Part shown: one piece after another, positions 6,740-16,278 of the stretch | How the letters are laid out: each line of letters opens with the position of its first letter | How positions within the stretch are numbered: position 1 is the first letter of the stretch | Assembly: GCA_009704445.1 (NCBI GenBank) | Contig: WLED01000008.1 | Coordinates: 1-19,588 of the forward strand | Source of the DNA: Actinomycetota bacterium | GTDB taxonomy: Bacteria > Actinomycetota > Actinomycetes > Nanopelagicales > Nanopelagicaceae | Length of the DNA: 19,588 bases | Direction of reading: 5' to 3' | Notes under the pieces: generated by a model | Seen by the model: the letters and a program-made list of their open reading frames with translations, nothing else | Database searches by the model: none | What the model was told of the DNA's origin: nothing | Program-made: the position numbers and the translations under genes

Positions 6740-7381
6740 CTACTTCACTATTGGTGCATGTGGAGCCGATAGATCGATTCTTGTCACTCGATTGTTTTCT
6801 GGAAGAGCAATAATCTCTTCATAAACCCTGGTCTTTAACTCATTTTCACTGTTCAATCCCCACTTTATTTCTAGTGTTCCAGAGTCCTGGGCAAGCAATA
6901 GGTCGAGAGAGCCGGTCTTTTGGACCGTGACTGTTCGGAGAGATTGCTTAATTTGTGAATCTAAAACTGTCAATAAATCTACGGCCTCCAATGCGGACTT
7001 TGTATCACTAGCCTGTATCTGCACAAGTTCAGAAGTTCCAGAACCCTGAAGGTCAAATGTTTTACCCTCGATGTCGAATGCTTTGCCGTTGTATATGGCA
7101 ATCGGCGTCCTTTCAATGATTCGAATTGTGACTTTCCCATTGAACCAATTGCGTGAAACTTCAGCATTTTTTACCCACGCCAAATTCTCAAATTTCGTTG
7201 CAATTACTCGAGGTTGAATTCGGGCTAGTTTTTCTCCCTTTGAGACGCCTGGGTTTATCGCTGATTTGATACCAATTATTTCCACATTACTGACTGTAAA
7301 GACAGTTGAGTAGCCCAAAATGTAAGCCGATCCTGCAAGTAATAAGATTGGTAAAGCTATAAATGTAAAACGTTTCTTCAT
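6740..7381 (-). CDS. ftsQ: Cell division protein FtsQ (POTRA domain)
   Basis: 213 residues, short for the family because the cytoplasmic N-terminus is only about five residues (MKKRF) ahead of one transmembrane helix (about 6-26). The extracytoplasmic POTRA domain follows: FTVSNVEIIG, then AWVKNAEVSRNWFNGKVTIRIIERTPIAIY (about 28-97), the typical FtsQ/DivIB pattern including the ERxPIA strand. The rest is the beta domain, ending near residue 210. FtsQ forms the FtsQLB-type divisome complex that helps activate FtsW-FtsI. The ATG immediately follows the murC TAA with no gap. Position between murC and ftsZ is canonical and, with the POTRA motif, makes the identity firm despite low sequence conservation in this family. 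Confidence 0.93.
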   Translation of the reverse strand: MKKRFTFIALPILLLAGSAYILGYSTVFTVSNVEIIGIKSAINPGVSKGEKLARIQPRVIATKFENLAWVKNAEVSRNWFNGKVTIRIIERTPIAIYNGKAFDIEGKTFDLQGSGTSELVQIQASDTKSALEAVDLLTVLDSQIKQSLRTVTVQKTGSLDLLLAQDSGTLEIKWGLNSENELKTRVYEEIIALPENNRVTRIDLSAPHAPIVK

Positions 7382-8773
7382 TTAAGCAAAGCGCCTTTGT
7401 AAGCCGTCAATAATGATTGGCGCCAATGAATTCACATCACCGGCTCCAAGTGTCATGATGACATCTCCCGGCTGGGCGGAAGCAACTACAGAATCGGTTA
7501 CTTCGATAAAGTTAGGTATGTACTCCCCTTTACTCATCTTTGATGTGATTAATCTTGATGTAACTCCATCAATTGGCTTTTCACTTGCCGCATAAATCTC
7601 CAAAACAATTGCTCGATCAGCCTTATCTAAAGCTTCTGAAAATCTGGACGCGAATGCCTGGGTGCGCGAAAATCGGTGTGGCTGGAAAACGACAATGAGT
7701 CGGCCATCACCTGCGAATCTGCGGGCCGCATCAAGGGTCACTTGTATCTCAGTTGGATGATGACCGTAATCGTCAATGACGCGCACTCCGTTTACGGTTC
7801 CTTTCAATTCAAATCTTCGGCCTGTTCCCCTAAAAATTCCCAGACCAACTAAAAGTTGTGCAGCAGGCATTCCTAATTTCAGACCTGTTGCTAGTACCGC
7901 TGCGGCATTGAGCAAGTTGTGTTGTCCAGGCACCTGAAGCTCAATTGTGCCAATCATCTTTCCGTGCCAAATTGCTCGCGCCTTAGACCCCATCGCCAAT
8001 AGCTCTATCTGATCAACGTGCAAATCAGCGTTTTCACTCAAGCCGTATGAAATAAGTTCAGGTCCTGACTCCGAAACTTTTGACGCCAATCTTCTTGCTC
8101 CAGAATCATCAGCACAATAAACAAGAAAACCTTGCATGTTTATCGTTGCTGCAAAATCCTCAAATGCTTGATCTACTGCTTCTGGTGTTTCAAAGAAATC
8201 AACATGGTCATGCTCGATATTGGTCACGATTGCCGCGAAGGGTCTGTATTCGATAAAGGAGCCATCGGATTCATCTGCCTCTGCAACGAAAATCTCACCT
8301 GTTCCCCTATGCGCATTTGAACCAGATGCTGTGATGTTACCTCCAATGGCAAATGAAGGATCAGCAGAGCATGCTTGTAGCGCAACAGCAAGCATTGATG
8401 AAGTAGTTGTTTTGCCGTGAGTTCCGGCAACTGCAATGCTTTTGGACTCCGACATTAGAATTGATAAAACAGAAGCCCTTGTTAGCGACTGAAGGTTTAG
8501 TTGAGCAGCCCGAACTCGCTCTACGTTGTTTTCTGAGATTGCATTGGAGTAGACAACTAAATCTGCACCATCCACATTCTCGGAAGCATGTGATGTCTGA
8601 ATTGAAGCTCCCAAAGCCTTTAGTGCCGAAATAACTGATGAATCCTTAGTATCTGAACCTGAAACTGTAATGTTGTGCGTCAAAACGATTCGCGCTAATC
8701 CACTCATTCCAGCTCCACCAATTCCAATGAAGTGAATGCGTTTACCGGTTAATGATGGAAGTGTTGGATTCAT
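7382..8773 (-). CDS. murC: UDP-N-acetylmuramate-L-alanine ligase
   Basis: Cytoplasmic ATP-dependent ligase that adds L-Ala to UDP-MurNAc, the first Mur ligase step; 463 residues, normal length. The N-terminal nucleotide-sugar domain shows HFIGIGGAGMSGLA (14-27). The ATP loop GTHGKTT is at 117-123, with the His typical of MurC rather than the Asn of MurD/E. EADESDGSF (164-172), NIEHDHVDFF (185-194), GRRFE (318-322) and DDYGHHP (334-340) are the remaining family signatures of the central and C-terminal domains. The start codon overlaps the murG stop as ATGA and the stop abuts the ftsQ start, so all three are probably translationally coupled. Confidence 0.98.
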   Translation of the reverse strand: MNPTLPSLTGKRIHFIGIGGAGMSGLARIVLTHNITVSGSDTKDSSVISALKALGASIQTSHASENVDGADLVVYSNAISENNVERVRAAQLNLQSLTRASVLSILMSESKSIAVAGTHGKTTTSSMLAVALQACSADPSFAIGGNITASGSNAHRGTGEIFVAEADESDGSFIEYRPFAAIVTNIEHDHVDFFETPEAVDQAFEDFAATINMQGFLVYCADDSGARRLASKVSESGPELISYGLSENADLHVDQIELLAMGSKARAIWHGKMIGTIELQVPGQHNLLNAAAVLATGLKLGMPAAQLLVGLGIFRGTGRRFELKGTVNGVRVIDDYGHHPTEIQVTLDAARRFAGDGRLIVVFQPHRFSRTQAFASRFSEALDKADRAIVLEIYAASEKPIDGVTSRLITSKMSKGEYIPNFIEVTDSVVASAQPGDVIMTLGAGDVNSLAPIIIDGLQRRFA

Positions 8774-9846
8774 TTCTTTAGTGCAAATTCTGCGAGTGCG
8801 GCAATTTTCTCTGCGGCCAGTAGATCTTCGCCACTTCCAGATACGGATGATTGAGAGGACTCACGCAGAAGTTGTGAGATATTTTCCCTCACGTAATCAA
8901 CAGTAAAGTGTTTTTGCGAAACAACTTTTGCTCTTCCTGCATTAACTAGTCCAGTGGCATTTACCATCTGTTCACCGTTTCCTATTGGCAGAGGCACAAA
9001 AAGAGCGTAACGGCCTAGAGCGCGAAATTCACTACACGTGACTGCGCCACTGCGACTAATTACAAGATCTGCCGCCAAATAAGCATCTGCCATCTGATCT
9101 ACATACAAAACCGCCTTATAACCATCAGATGCAGCCGGCAGTTTATTTAGGCGTCCCACCGAATGTAGAACGAAGTATCCAAGTTTATGTAATTGATCCA
9201 CACATTTTTCTATGACAGTGTTTATTGCAACTGAACCTTGTGATCCTCCCATGACAAAAATTAATGGGGTTGTAGATTCGATTCCTAACCGTGCCTTAGC
9301 TTGGGCACGAGCTAACGCCCAATCTTTGTTTGCATTTTCATATGCAATGGCCACATCAGAACGCAATGGAAGTCCAGCCAATAAAGCAGATGAAAATCTG
9401 CCCTTGGCCACAGGATGAGCAACGGCTAAATGCGGAGTAAGAAATGCCCCGACTATGTTTGCCCAGCCTGGCTTTGCATTCGCTTCATGGATGACAATCG
9501 GAATCTTTAAACTGCGCGCAGCAAGATAGGCAGGAGCGCTCACATAGCCACCAAAACCAATTAATAGATCAGAACCGGAAAGTATTTTTCGCGCTGAGGC
9601 AATCGAAGACAATAGATCAAAAGGAATTTTCAGCCATGTGAAAGAAGGTCGTCTTGCGATTGCAACTTTTGGAATCATCCTTAATTCAAAGCCTGCTTGA
9701 GGGACAAGAGAAACCTCTAAGCCCTTGGCTGTTCCAATAAACAGACATTTATCGCCAGGATGCATCTTCTTCCATGTTCGCGCGACTGCTAAGGCCGGTT
9801 GTATGTGACCTGCAGTTCCTCCACCTGCAAAAACTACCGTAGCCAT
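8770..9846 (-). CDS. murG: Lipid II synthase MurG (GlcNAc transferase)
   Basis: GT28-family glycosyltransferase at the inner face of the membrane; transfers GlcNAc from UDP-GlcNAc to lipid I to give lipid II. 358 residues. The N-terminal domain begins with GGGTAGHIQPALA (8-20), the lipid-diphosphate binding glycine loop. GGSQGSVAINTV marks the second glycine-rich loop at the domain border. The donor site shows SRSGAVTCSE and PLPIGNGEQMVNA, the actinobacterial form of the final motif. The ATG lies within ftsW, with a 13-bp overlap, and there is only a weak ribosome binding site, suggesting coupling to FtsW translation. The stop overlaps murC by ATGA. Confidence 0.98.
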   Translation of the reverse strand: MATVVFAGGGTAGHIQPALAVARTWKKMHPGDKCLFIGTAKGLEVSLVPQAGFELRMIPKVAIARRPSFTWLKIPFDLLSSIASARKILSGSDLLIGFGGYVSAPAYLAARSLKIPIVIHEANAKPGWANIVGAFLTPHLAVAHPVAKGRFSSALLAGLPLRSDVAIAYENANKDWALARAQAKARLGIESTTPLIFVMGGSQGSVAINTVIEKCVDQLHKLGYFVLHSVGRLNKLPAASDGYKAVLYVDQMADAYLAADLVISRSGAVTCSEFRALGRYALFVPLPIGNGEQMVNATGLVNAGRAKVVSQKHFTVDYVRENISQLLRESSQSSVSGSGEDLLAAEKIAALAEFALKK

Positions 9847-11000
9847 TTATTGCCCGTAGCTTGTAACTCTTTATAGATTACGGGATCACGACGAGCCGCT
9901 CCAAGTACGAAACCAATCGCGATAAATGTTGCAATCAATGATGAGCCTCCGTAAGAAAGTAAAGGCAAAGTCACTCCAACAACGGGCAAAACACTAATCG
10001 CCGATCCAATGTTTAGAACGGTTTGAATTCCAATCCAGCAACCGATTCCCGATGCCACATACCTAACCATTGGGTCATGTGCTCGCATGGCAATCTTAAA
10101 GATTGAGAATAGAAGAATGCTGATTAAAAACAGCGTTGCTAATGTGCCAAACAGACCCAACTCTTCTCCAATAACTGAAAAGATAAAGTCGGTATGAGCT
10201 TGAGAAAGATTTCCCCATTTTTGACGAGATGCGCCCAGGCCTACACCAAAGAAACCACCGCTTGCTAGGCCTAAAAGACTATGTGCAGGTTGCCACCCAT
10301 AGAGTTTGTATTGATCCTCAGCGAATGGATTAAGAAAAGCGATGAATCTTTGAACTCTATATGGTGAAGTCAAAACTAAAATAGCCAAACTCAAAAATCC
10401 TGCACTGAGCACAACTCCGAATACTCGAAGCTTTAGGCCTGAAACCCAGAGAAGTCCTACAAGAATGAATCCAAAGACAGAGGCGCTTCCTAAGTCATTT
10501 CCTGCCAAGATTAAAACTATACATAAGAAGAACGCGGGAGTTATCAAAGCTAATACATTGGCGTGAATATGGCCCGCTATTTCATTTTTTGCCAAGATAT
10601 AACCTGCCCACAAGATCATTAAGAACTTAGCAAATTCACTTGGCTGAATAACTACAAAACCAAGACTTAGCCAGTTTTGGTTTCCGCCAGAGGAGTTTCC
10701 AAAAAACTGAACAAATAGAAGCATGATTACGGAAAGTACGACCCCTACACGAGCAAGTGCCTTCCAATGTCTGATCGAGAGTCTTGAAAGAACCCAAGCC
10801 AAAGGAATTGAAAAAACCAGAAAGAACAACTGCCTAGCTGCAATAGAGTAAGTCGAACCTTTCTCGTCTAATGAATCGATCGAAGATGCTGAAAACACCA
10901 TAATCAACCCTAGAAGACTCAATAGCAATGTGCTTCCTACCAGCATGTAATAAAGATTGACCGGCTTTGTAAAAAGGTTTTCTCTTCGCTTAGTTTGCAT
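9834..11000 (-). CDS. ftsW: Septal peptidoglycan glycosyltransferase FtsW (SEDS)
   Basis: SEDS-family polytopic membrane protein, 388 residues with about ten hydrophobic segments. SEDS proteins polymerise lipid II with a cognate class B PBP, here most likely the FtsI encoded further upstream. Signatures include IMVFSASS in the first helix, IQPSEFAKF, the long extracellular loop with AHTDFIFSVIGEELGL, and LPLLSYGGSS near the end. The position between murD and murG and the short cytoplasmic tail favour FtsW over the elongation paralogue RodA; only one SEDS gene is present here. The ATG overlaps the end of murD by 11 bp. Confidence 0.96.
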   Translation of the reverse strand: MQTKRRENLFTKPVNLYYMLVGSTLLLSLLGLIMVFSASSIDSLDEKGSTYSIAARQLFFLVFSIPLAWVLSRLSIRHWKALARVGVVLSVIMLLFVQFFGNSSGGNQNWLSLGFVVIQPSEFAKFLMILWAGYILAKNEIAGHIHANVLALITPAFFLCIVLILAGNDLGSASVFGFILVGLLWVSGLKLRVFGVVLSAGFLSLAILVLTSPYRVQRFIAFLNPFAEDQYKLYGWQPAHSLLGLASGGFFGVGLGASRQKWGNLSQAHTDFIFSVIGEELGLFGTLATLFLISILLFSIFKIAMRAHDPMVRYVASGIGCWIGIQTVLNIGSAISVLPVVGVTLPLLSYGGSSLIATFIAIGFVLGAARRDPVIYKELQATGNKWLR

Positions 11001-12369
11001 GTGACACCAATTTCTTCACAGCTGCCGCAAATCGATCTCCTCGATCTGCGTAAGAAACGAACTGGTCCATCGATGCACAAGCAGGAGCCAAGAGGACTGT
11101 ATCCCCCGAAGTAGCAAAGGCTAATCCTTGAGTCACCACCTGTTCCATCAACGAATTATCTATTTGACCCTTTGCATAACCACTAGGGGTATTGATCTTT
11201 ACTCTTGGAACCTGCGGAGCAAATTTTTGTAGGGCCTTCTCGATTAGATCTGAATCTTCGCCAATCAATATTGCGGCCTTCATTCGACCTTTACAGCGTT
11301 GGACAATTGCCTCCATGTCGGCACCTTTTGCTAAACCACCTGCAATCCAAACAACAGATAAATGTGAATTTATTGAAGCAATAGCTGAGTGTGGATTTGT
11401 TGCTTTTGAATCATCAACCCAAGTGATTGAGTCTTTTTCTAAGACTAGTTCTATCCGGTGTCTTCCTGGCGTAAATCCTTGTAACGCCTTTTGAATTATC
11501 GCGTGCGGCACATCAATTGATCGCGCAAGAGCAGCAGCGGCCATGGCATTTGAAATATTGTGAGGAATTGTTGGTTTAACATCGCTAATCTCACAGATCA
11601 TCTCAGCCTGCATAGGATCTTCGACGAAGCAGCGATCAACAATTAACTCTTCTACAACTCCAATCTCACCAGGTCCAGGTGTATTAAGGGAGAAAAATAC
11701 TTTATGACCTCTCCATGACGCAGATCGAGAGACCACTTCGCCGTCATCGGCATTAAGGACTGCTATCTCACTTTTTTCTAGAAGCGATAACTTAGCCAGT
11801 GCGTATAAGTCAAAACTAGAATGCCAGTCGATATGATCGTGAGCAATATTTAAAATAGCCGAGCTTTGGAACCGTGCCTTCTTTACCCAATGTAATTGAA
11901 AGCTTGAAAGTTCTAAGACTAAATAATCATAGGGATCAGCCTGATCAGTAGCATTAATTACGGTCTCTCCAAGATTTCCACAGGCTTTAGCCTTTATGCC
12001 TGCTGTTTGCAAAATTTTTGCCAGCATCTCGACAGTAGTTGTTTTACCGTTAGTTCCTGTTACTGCCAGCCATTTCTGATGTGGTGCAACTTCTAACTTC
12101 AACTGCCAGGCTAAATCTACTTCGTTTAAAACTTCTAAATCGCTGGACAAAACTTTAGCCAATAACGGATGGTCTAATTTCCATCCGGGTGAAACAACTA
12201 CCGCATCGTAGTTTTGCAGATTAATAGCATCAGTTTTGATTCCATCACTAGAAAAATCATCTGCGATGGTAACTGAGCTTCCTCGTGAGGTGAGAGATCG
12301 AGCAACTGACATTCCAGTAACACCAGCTCCTAAAATAAGGAACTTCCTGTCAGTTAGATTCGAAACCAT
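10990..12369 (-). CDS. murD: UDP-MurNAc-L-Ala-D-Glu ligase
   Basis: Cytoplasmic Mur ligase that adds D-glutamate to UDP-MurNAc-L-Ala; 459 residues. The start is put at the ATG 12367-12369, 2 nt after the mraY stop (TAA CC ATG), because the protein then begins with a typical short lead into KFLILGAGVTGMS (9-21). The frame is open further to 12471, but the extra 34 residues would lie within mraY and resemble no MurD N-terminus. The ATP loop GTNGKTT is at 105-111; AHDHIDWH and DDSKATNPHS are the later substrate and metal motifs; the final LLAPACASMDQF matches the usual LLSPACASxDxF. The gene overlaps ftsW at its 3' end. Confidence 0.97.
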   Translation of the reverse strand: MVSNLTDRKFLILGAGVTGMSVARSLTSRGSSVTIADDFSSDGIKTDAINLQNYDAVVVSPGWKLDHPLLAKVLSSDLEVLNEVDLAWQLKLEVAPHQKWLAVTGTNGKTTTVEMLAKILQTAGIKAKACGNLGETVINATDQADPYDYLVLELSSFQLHWVKKARFQSSAILNIAHDHIDWHSSFDLYALAKLSLLEKSEIAVLNADDGEVVSRSASWRGHKVFFSLNTPGPGEIGVVEELIVDRCFVEDPMQAEMICEISDVKPTIPHNISNAMAAAALARSIDVPHAIIQKALQGFTPGRHRIELVLEKDSITWVDDSKATNPHSAIASINSHLSVVWIAGGLAKGADMEAIVQRCKGRMKAAILIGEDSDLIEKALQKFAPQVPRVKINTPSGYAKGQIDNSLMEQVVTQGLAFATSGDTVLLAPACASMDQFVSYADRGDRFAAAVKKLVSHAN

Positions 12370-12371
12370 GG

Positions 12372-13430
12372 TTATTGCGCCACCCATTGGGCATAGAAAA
12401 GACCCAGGCCTAGGGCCACGGATAATCCAGAGATGATCCAAAAACGAATAACGATTGTTATCTCTTCCCAACCTTTCAGTTCAAAGTGATGATGTAGCGG
12501 CGCCATTCTAAATACCCGTTTCCCGCCACTGACTTTGAAATAAAACGTTTGAATAAGAACTGACAAAGTAATAATGACGAACAAACCACCTAGTGGAATT
12601 AGTAGGAGCTGAACTCTTAACGTTGCTGCAAATGCAGCGATTGCTCCACCCAGAGCAAGGGATCCGGTATCTCCCATCATTATTTTTGCTGGCGCGGTAT
12701 TCCACCAAAGAAAACCAGTACAAGCTCCGGCAAATGCTGCTGCGAGTACAGCTAAATCCAAAGGATCTCTTACCGCGTAGCAACCAGCTGTAACTTGCAT
12801 TCCACAACTTTGCCCAAACTGCCATACACCAATTAAAACGAAGGCCAGGAAAACCATAATTGCTGCACCAATGGCTAAACCATCTAAACCGTCAGTTAAA
12901 TTGACACCGTTGCTTGCCGACATCACCATTAAAATAATCCATAGAATTACAACAGTCGTTCCCAGATAAATACTAGTTTCCCGTACTGCTGATAAATACT
13001 GTGAGATTGGAGTAAGTGAGTACTCGTTCATAAACTGAAGGCCTAGGTATGCAAAACCGCCAGCTGCAATCGCCTGACCAGTTAACTTGTATCGACCCTT
13101 AAGGCCTCGTGAGTTTTGTCTCGAAACCTTAAGCCAATCATCTAGAAATCCAATTACTCCTAATGCAACAACTAGTCCGATAACAAGTAAGGCAGATGCT
13201 GTAACGGGTGTCCATGTAACTAGGTGGGAGAAGAGATATCCGAGTATTGATGCAAGAATAAAAATGATTCCACCCATGGTTGGAGTTCCATGTTTAATGT
13301 GATGTGTACTTGGTCCATCATCTCGAATAATCTGACCGAATCCCTTTTTCTCCAGGATACGAATTAAAATACGTGTTCCAAAAAGTGCGAATACTAAAGC
13401 GAATGCACCAGATATGAGAATCTGTCTCAT
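12372..13430 (-). CDS. mraY: Phospho-MurNAc-pentapeptide translocase
   Basis: Integral membrane enzyme, 352 residues and about ten transmembrane helices, that moves phospho-MurNAc-pentapeptide onto undecaprenyl phosphate to give lipid I. Visible signatures: RDDGPSTHHIKHGTPTMGG (36-54), the aspartate pair DD at 97-98 followed by DWLKVSRQNSRGLKGRYKL, NLTDGLDGLA at 177-186 with a catalytic aspartate, MGDTGS (252-257), and the PLHHHFELKGW loop with HHH at 313-315. All key residues are present. The start overlaps the murF stop by ATGA; the stop lies 2 nt ahead of murD. Confidence 0.98.
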   Translation of the reverse strand: MRQILISGAFALVFALFGTRILIRILEKKGFGQIIRDDGPSTHHIKHGTPTMGGIIFILASILGYLFSHLVTWTPVTASALLVIGLVVALGVIGFLDDWLKVSRQNSRGLKGRYKLTGQAIAAGGFAYLGLQFMNEYSLTPISQYLSAVRETSIYLGTTVVILWIILMVMSASNGVNLTDGLDGLAIGAAIMVFLAFVLIGVWQFGQSCGMQVTAGCYAVRDPLDLAVLAAAFAGACTGFLWWNTAPAKIMMGDTGSLALGGAIAAFAATLRVQLLLIPLGGLFVIITLSVLIQTFYFKVSGGKRVFRMAPLHHHFELKGWEEITIVIRFWIISGLSVALGLGLFYAQWVAQ

Positions 13431-14797
13431 CTTTCAACTCCGCTCTTATCTAGCCAATCACTTTCAATCTTTAGAGCCAAATTCTCTAGGCCCTCTGATC
13501 GTGAAGCTTTCACCAAAACAACATCTCCTGCTGAGAAATGCTCCATCAGTAACGCTGCCTCATCAATGTTTTGAACGTGATGAACACGCATAGCTCCGGT
13601 ACTTGCGCCATAATCTGGCTGATTGATAGCAACTAAGTGATCCACGCCAATCTCCTGGGCAAGAGTGCCAATTTTCCGATGAGCAGAGGCTGTTGACTCG
13701 CCGAGCTCATGCATTTTTCCTAAGAATGCCCAGGAGGATCCACCACGTTCTTGGGCAAATAGAGTCAATGAACGAAGCGCAGCTGACATCGACTCGGGGT
13801 TGGCGTTGTAGGCATCATTAATGATGAGGAGCCCAAAAATGTCATGGAGTTCCATTCGCCACTTGCTCTTTATCTCAGCAGTAGAAAGTGAACTTGCGAT
13901 TAATTCGATGGGCAATTCCAATGCAGTTCCCACCGCAGCAACTGCTAAAGCATTCGCGATTTGATGGGCTCCAACAACTCTCATTCCAACTGCATCTCGG
14001 CCTGAAGGCGTCACAATTTCAAAATGTGGGCAACCTTCTCGAATTTCTACATCTGCGGCCCGCACTTCTTGCTCATTACCGAAGAAAATAACCCTCCCTT
14101 TGTGAAGTTTTGCCATTTCAGGAGTAAATGAGTCATACGTTCCGAGAACTGCAATTGATGTGTCTTCGAGACTGGAGATTAATTCTGACTTTGTTTGTGC
14201 GATTGCTTCAACTGAACCAAATTCTCCTAAGTGAGCCGAACCAACTGTAAGCACAACGCCAATATTTGGTTTTGCAATAAGTGCTAGACGTGCAATGTCT
14301 CTCTTATGGCGTGCGCCCATCTCGAGAATACAAAAGCGAGTTCTCTCATCACACTCCAACAGCGTAATTGGAAGTCCTAAGTCGTTGTTAAATGATCCTA
14401 TGGGCGAAACCGTTGGACCGACAGCGCTCAACATATGAGCCAGTAAATCCTTTGTACTTGTTTTTCCTTGAGATCCCGTTATGCCTATGACGGTCAAATT
14501 CTCTAAACGTGCACGAACAAATGTGGCTAACGTTGACAATGCTTCAACTACATCTTTTACAACTATGCACGGACCATCAATTCGTCTTGATGTCAAAGAA
14601 AAGACAGAACCGGCGCGGTAAGCATCGGCTGCAAAATCATGCCCATCAAACTGCTCGCCTTTGAGGGCCAGGAAAATTGATCCAGGGATTGCTTTTCGAG
14701 AATCAAATACGGGAGCTTGTGAAACAAGTAAATCTTTATCGCAAAATATCTCACCCCCCAAGAGAAGTGCAATTTCACCAGCTGTCAAAGGAATCAT
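13427..14797 (-). CDS. murF: UDP-MurNAc-tripeptide-D-Ala-D-Ala ligase
   Basis: Final cytoplasmic Mur ligase, which adds D-Ala-D-Ala to complete the pentapeptide; 456 residues. The N-terminal domain (about 1-95) carries FDSRKAIPGSIFLALKG. The ATP loop is GSQGKTST at 108-115, the MurF form. The central domain has GSFNNDLGLPITLL and LEMGARHKRDIARL, both diagnostic of MurF. The C-terminal domain has NDAYNANPESMSAAL and the end motif VLVKASRSEGLE. Start and stop both lie in ATGA overlaps, with murE upstream and mraY downstream, which points to coupled translation in pathway order. Confidence 0.98.
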   Translation of the reverse strand: MIPLTAGEIALLLGGEIFCDKDLLVSQAPVFDSRKAIPGSIFLALKGEQFDGHDFAADAYRAGSVFSLTSRRIDGPCIVVKDVVEALSTLATFVRARLENLTVIGITGSQGKTSTKDLLAHMLSAVGPTVSPIGSFNNDLGLPITLLECDERTRFCILEMGARHKRDIARLALIAKPNIGVVLTVGSAHLGEFGSVEAIAQTKSELISSLEDTSIAVLGTYDSFTPEMAKLHKGRVIFFGNEQEVRAADVEIREGCPHFEIVTPSGRDAVGMRVVGAHQIANALAVAAVGTALELPIELIASSLSTAEIKSKWRMELHDIFGLLIINDAYNANPESMSAALRSLTLFAQERGGSSWAFLGKMHELGESTASAHRKIGTLAQEIGVDHLVAINQPDYGASTGAMRVHHVQNIDEAALLMEHFSAGDVVLVKASRSEGLENLALKIESDWLDKSGVER

Positions 14798-16278
14798 TTT
14801 TTGTCCTCGATCGCTCGAGCTAACTCAATTCGATCATCAAATGGAAGAACTGCGCCGTTAACTTCCTGACCCTTTTCATGTCCCTTACCAAGAACGATAA
14901 CGAGATCTCCATCTTTTGCTTCATCAACAGCTGCCTTGATTGCTTGAGTTCTATCTTCAATTATTGCGCTCGGCTCACTTATCTCTAGACCTAGAACCAT
15001 TTGGATCAAAATGTCCGCAGGCTTTTCACTTCGTGGATTGTCACTGGTAAAAATTGCAACATCAGAGCCTTCTTGAAGGGCCTTACCCATTAACTCTCTT
15101 TTTGAGGAGTCTCTATCTCCCCCACAACCGAGAACTGCAATCACGCGACCATCTGTGATCTCGCGTGCTGTTTCTAGTACTCGTGAAACTGCATCTGGTG
15201 AATGGGCATAATCGATCATTGCGATAAAACTCTGGCCAAGTGCAATCGATTCAAGTCGACCGCTGGCACCAGATAATGACGGAAGTAAAGCTGAAATATC
15301 TAGAGGATCTATACCGCTTTCTGCGGCAAGTGCAACTGCCATAAGAAGGTTGTCATAGTTGTAACCGCCATGGAGCTGAACTTTTCCTTCGATAAGAATG
15401 CCACCGCTTCCTCGAATTGCAACATGCGCCCCAACATAATCTCGTGAAATTTTTGTGTAGTGCCAGTTGGCTTTTGTGTCTAAACGCGAAAGGGTCATTG
15501 TTGGTAATTGAGTTTGCGCGGCCAGAATTGTTCCGTATTGGCTGTCGATATTGATAACAGCAAGATCTGCGTACTCAAAAGTAAAGAGTTTTGCCTTTTC
15601 AGCAAAGTAATTTTCCATATTTTTGTGAAAATCCAAGTGATCTTGTGAAAGGTTAGTAAATCCAACCACTGCAAAATGGCTGCCTCGTATGCGCTCAAGT
15701 GCAATAGCGTGACTGGAAACTTCCATAACAAGATTACGCATATGTCGCTCACGCATCACAGCAGATAGAGCTTGAATTTCGCTGCTCTCTGGTGTTGTTC
15801 TAATGCTCTTAATGGATTCTGTTCCTATAAGAGTTTCAACCGTTCCGATGAGTCCACTTTCACGACCTGCGCCAGTCATGATTTGATGAAGCAATGTGGT
15901 TACTGTTGTTTTTCCATTCGTGCCGGTTACGCCAACACTATAAAGATCTCTCATAGGCTCTCTGTAAAACCAAGCGCTTATTACACCCGCTGCTCGTCGT
16001 GGATTATTAGAGATTATTACAGGAAGATCTTTGACTTTGGATGCACCAACGCTGTCAGTCAAAACGGCAACAGCGCCCTGTGCTGCTGCATCAGAAGAAA
16101 ATTCAGCTCCGTGAAAATTCTCACCGGGTAAGGCGATGAATAGATCTCCGGGCATAATCTCTTTGCTCGACTGCGAGAGACCATGTACTTCAATTGTGCC
16201 GTCGCCAACTATCTCTGCATCAATAATTGCTCGAATAGCCTCAAGGCTCACCTCAAATGATTCAATTGGCCTGAGCAC
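14794..16278 (-). CDS. murE: UDP-MurNAc-dipeptide ligase, probably meso-diaminopimelate-adding
   Basis: Mur ligase adding the third amino acid; 494 residues. The ATP loop GTNGKTT is at 119-125; TTPES with SEIQ (161-168) contacts the sugar nucleotide; MEVSSHAI (185-192) and TNLSQDHLDFH are central motifs; K228 in AEKAKLF fits the carbamylated lysine. DNPR at 413-416 is the motif of meso-diaminopimelate enzymes (L-lysine enzymes differ), so the wall is predicted to contain meso-DAP. The start is GTG (16276-16278), 6 nt after an AAGG, within the last 17 bp of ftsI; the reading frame has no better candidate, and the protein starts at a normal distance from the first domain. The 3' end overlaps murF by ATGA. 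Confidence 0.97.
   Translation of the reverse strand: MLRPIESFEVSLEAIRAIIDAEIVGDGTIEVHGLSQSSKEIMPGDLFIALPGENFHGAEFSSDAAAQGAVAVLTDSVGASKVKDLPVIISNNPRRAAGVISAWFYREPMRDLYSVGVTGTNGKTTVTTLLHQIMTGAGRESGLIGTVETLIGTESIKSIRTTPESSEIQALSAVMRERHMRNLVMEVSSHAIALERIRGSHFAVVGFTNLSQDHLDFHKNMENYFAEKAKLFTFEYADLAVINIDSQYGTILAAQTQLPTMTLSRLDTKANWHYTKISRDYVGAHVAIRGSGGILIEGKVQLHGGYNYDNLLMAVALAAESGIDPLDISALLPSLSGASGRLESIALGQSFIAMIDYAHSPDAVSRVLETAREITDGRVIAVLGCGGDRDSSKRELMGKALQEGSDVAIFTSDNPRSEKPADILIQMVLGLEISEPSAIIEDRTQAIKAAVDEAKDGDLVIVLGKGHEKGQEVNGAVLPFDDRIELARAIEDKK

Noticed and set aside
12370..12471. N-terminal extension of MurD into mraY
   Set aside because: The 34 extra residues lie over the mraY 3' end and resemble no MurD N-terminus; the ATG at 12369 sits 2 nt after the mraY stop and gives a normal length.
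15772..16131. 119-residue open frame antisense to murE
   Set aside because: It covers the conserved MurE ATP-loop region on the other strand, is rich in Cys, Ser and Tyr and has no recognisable domain.
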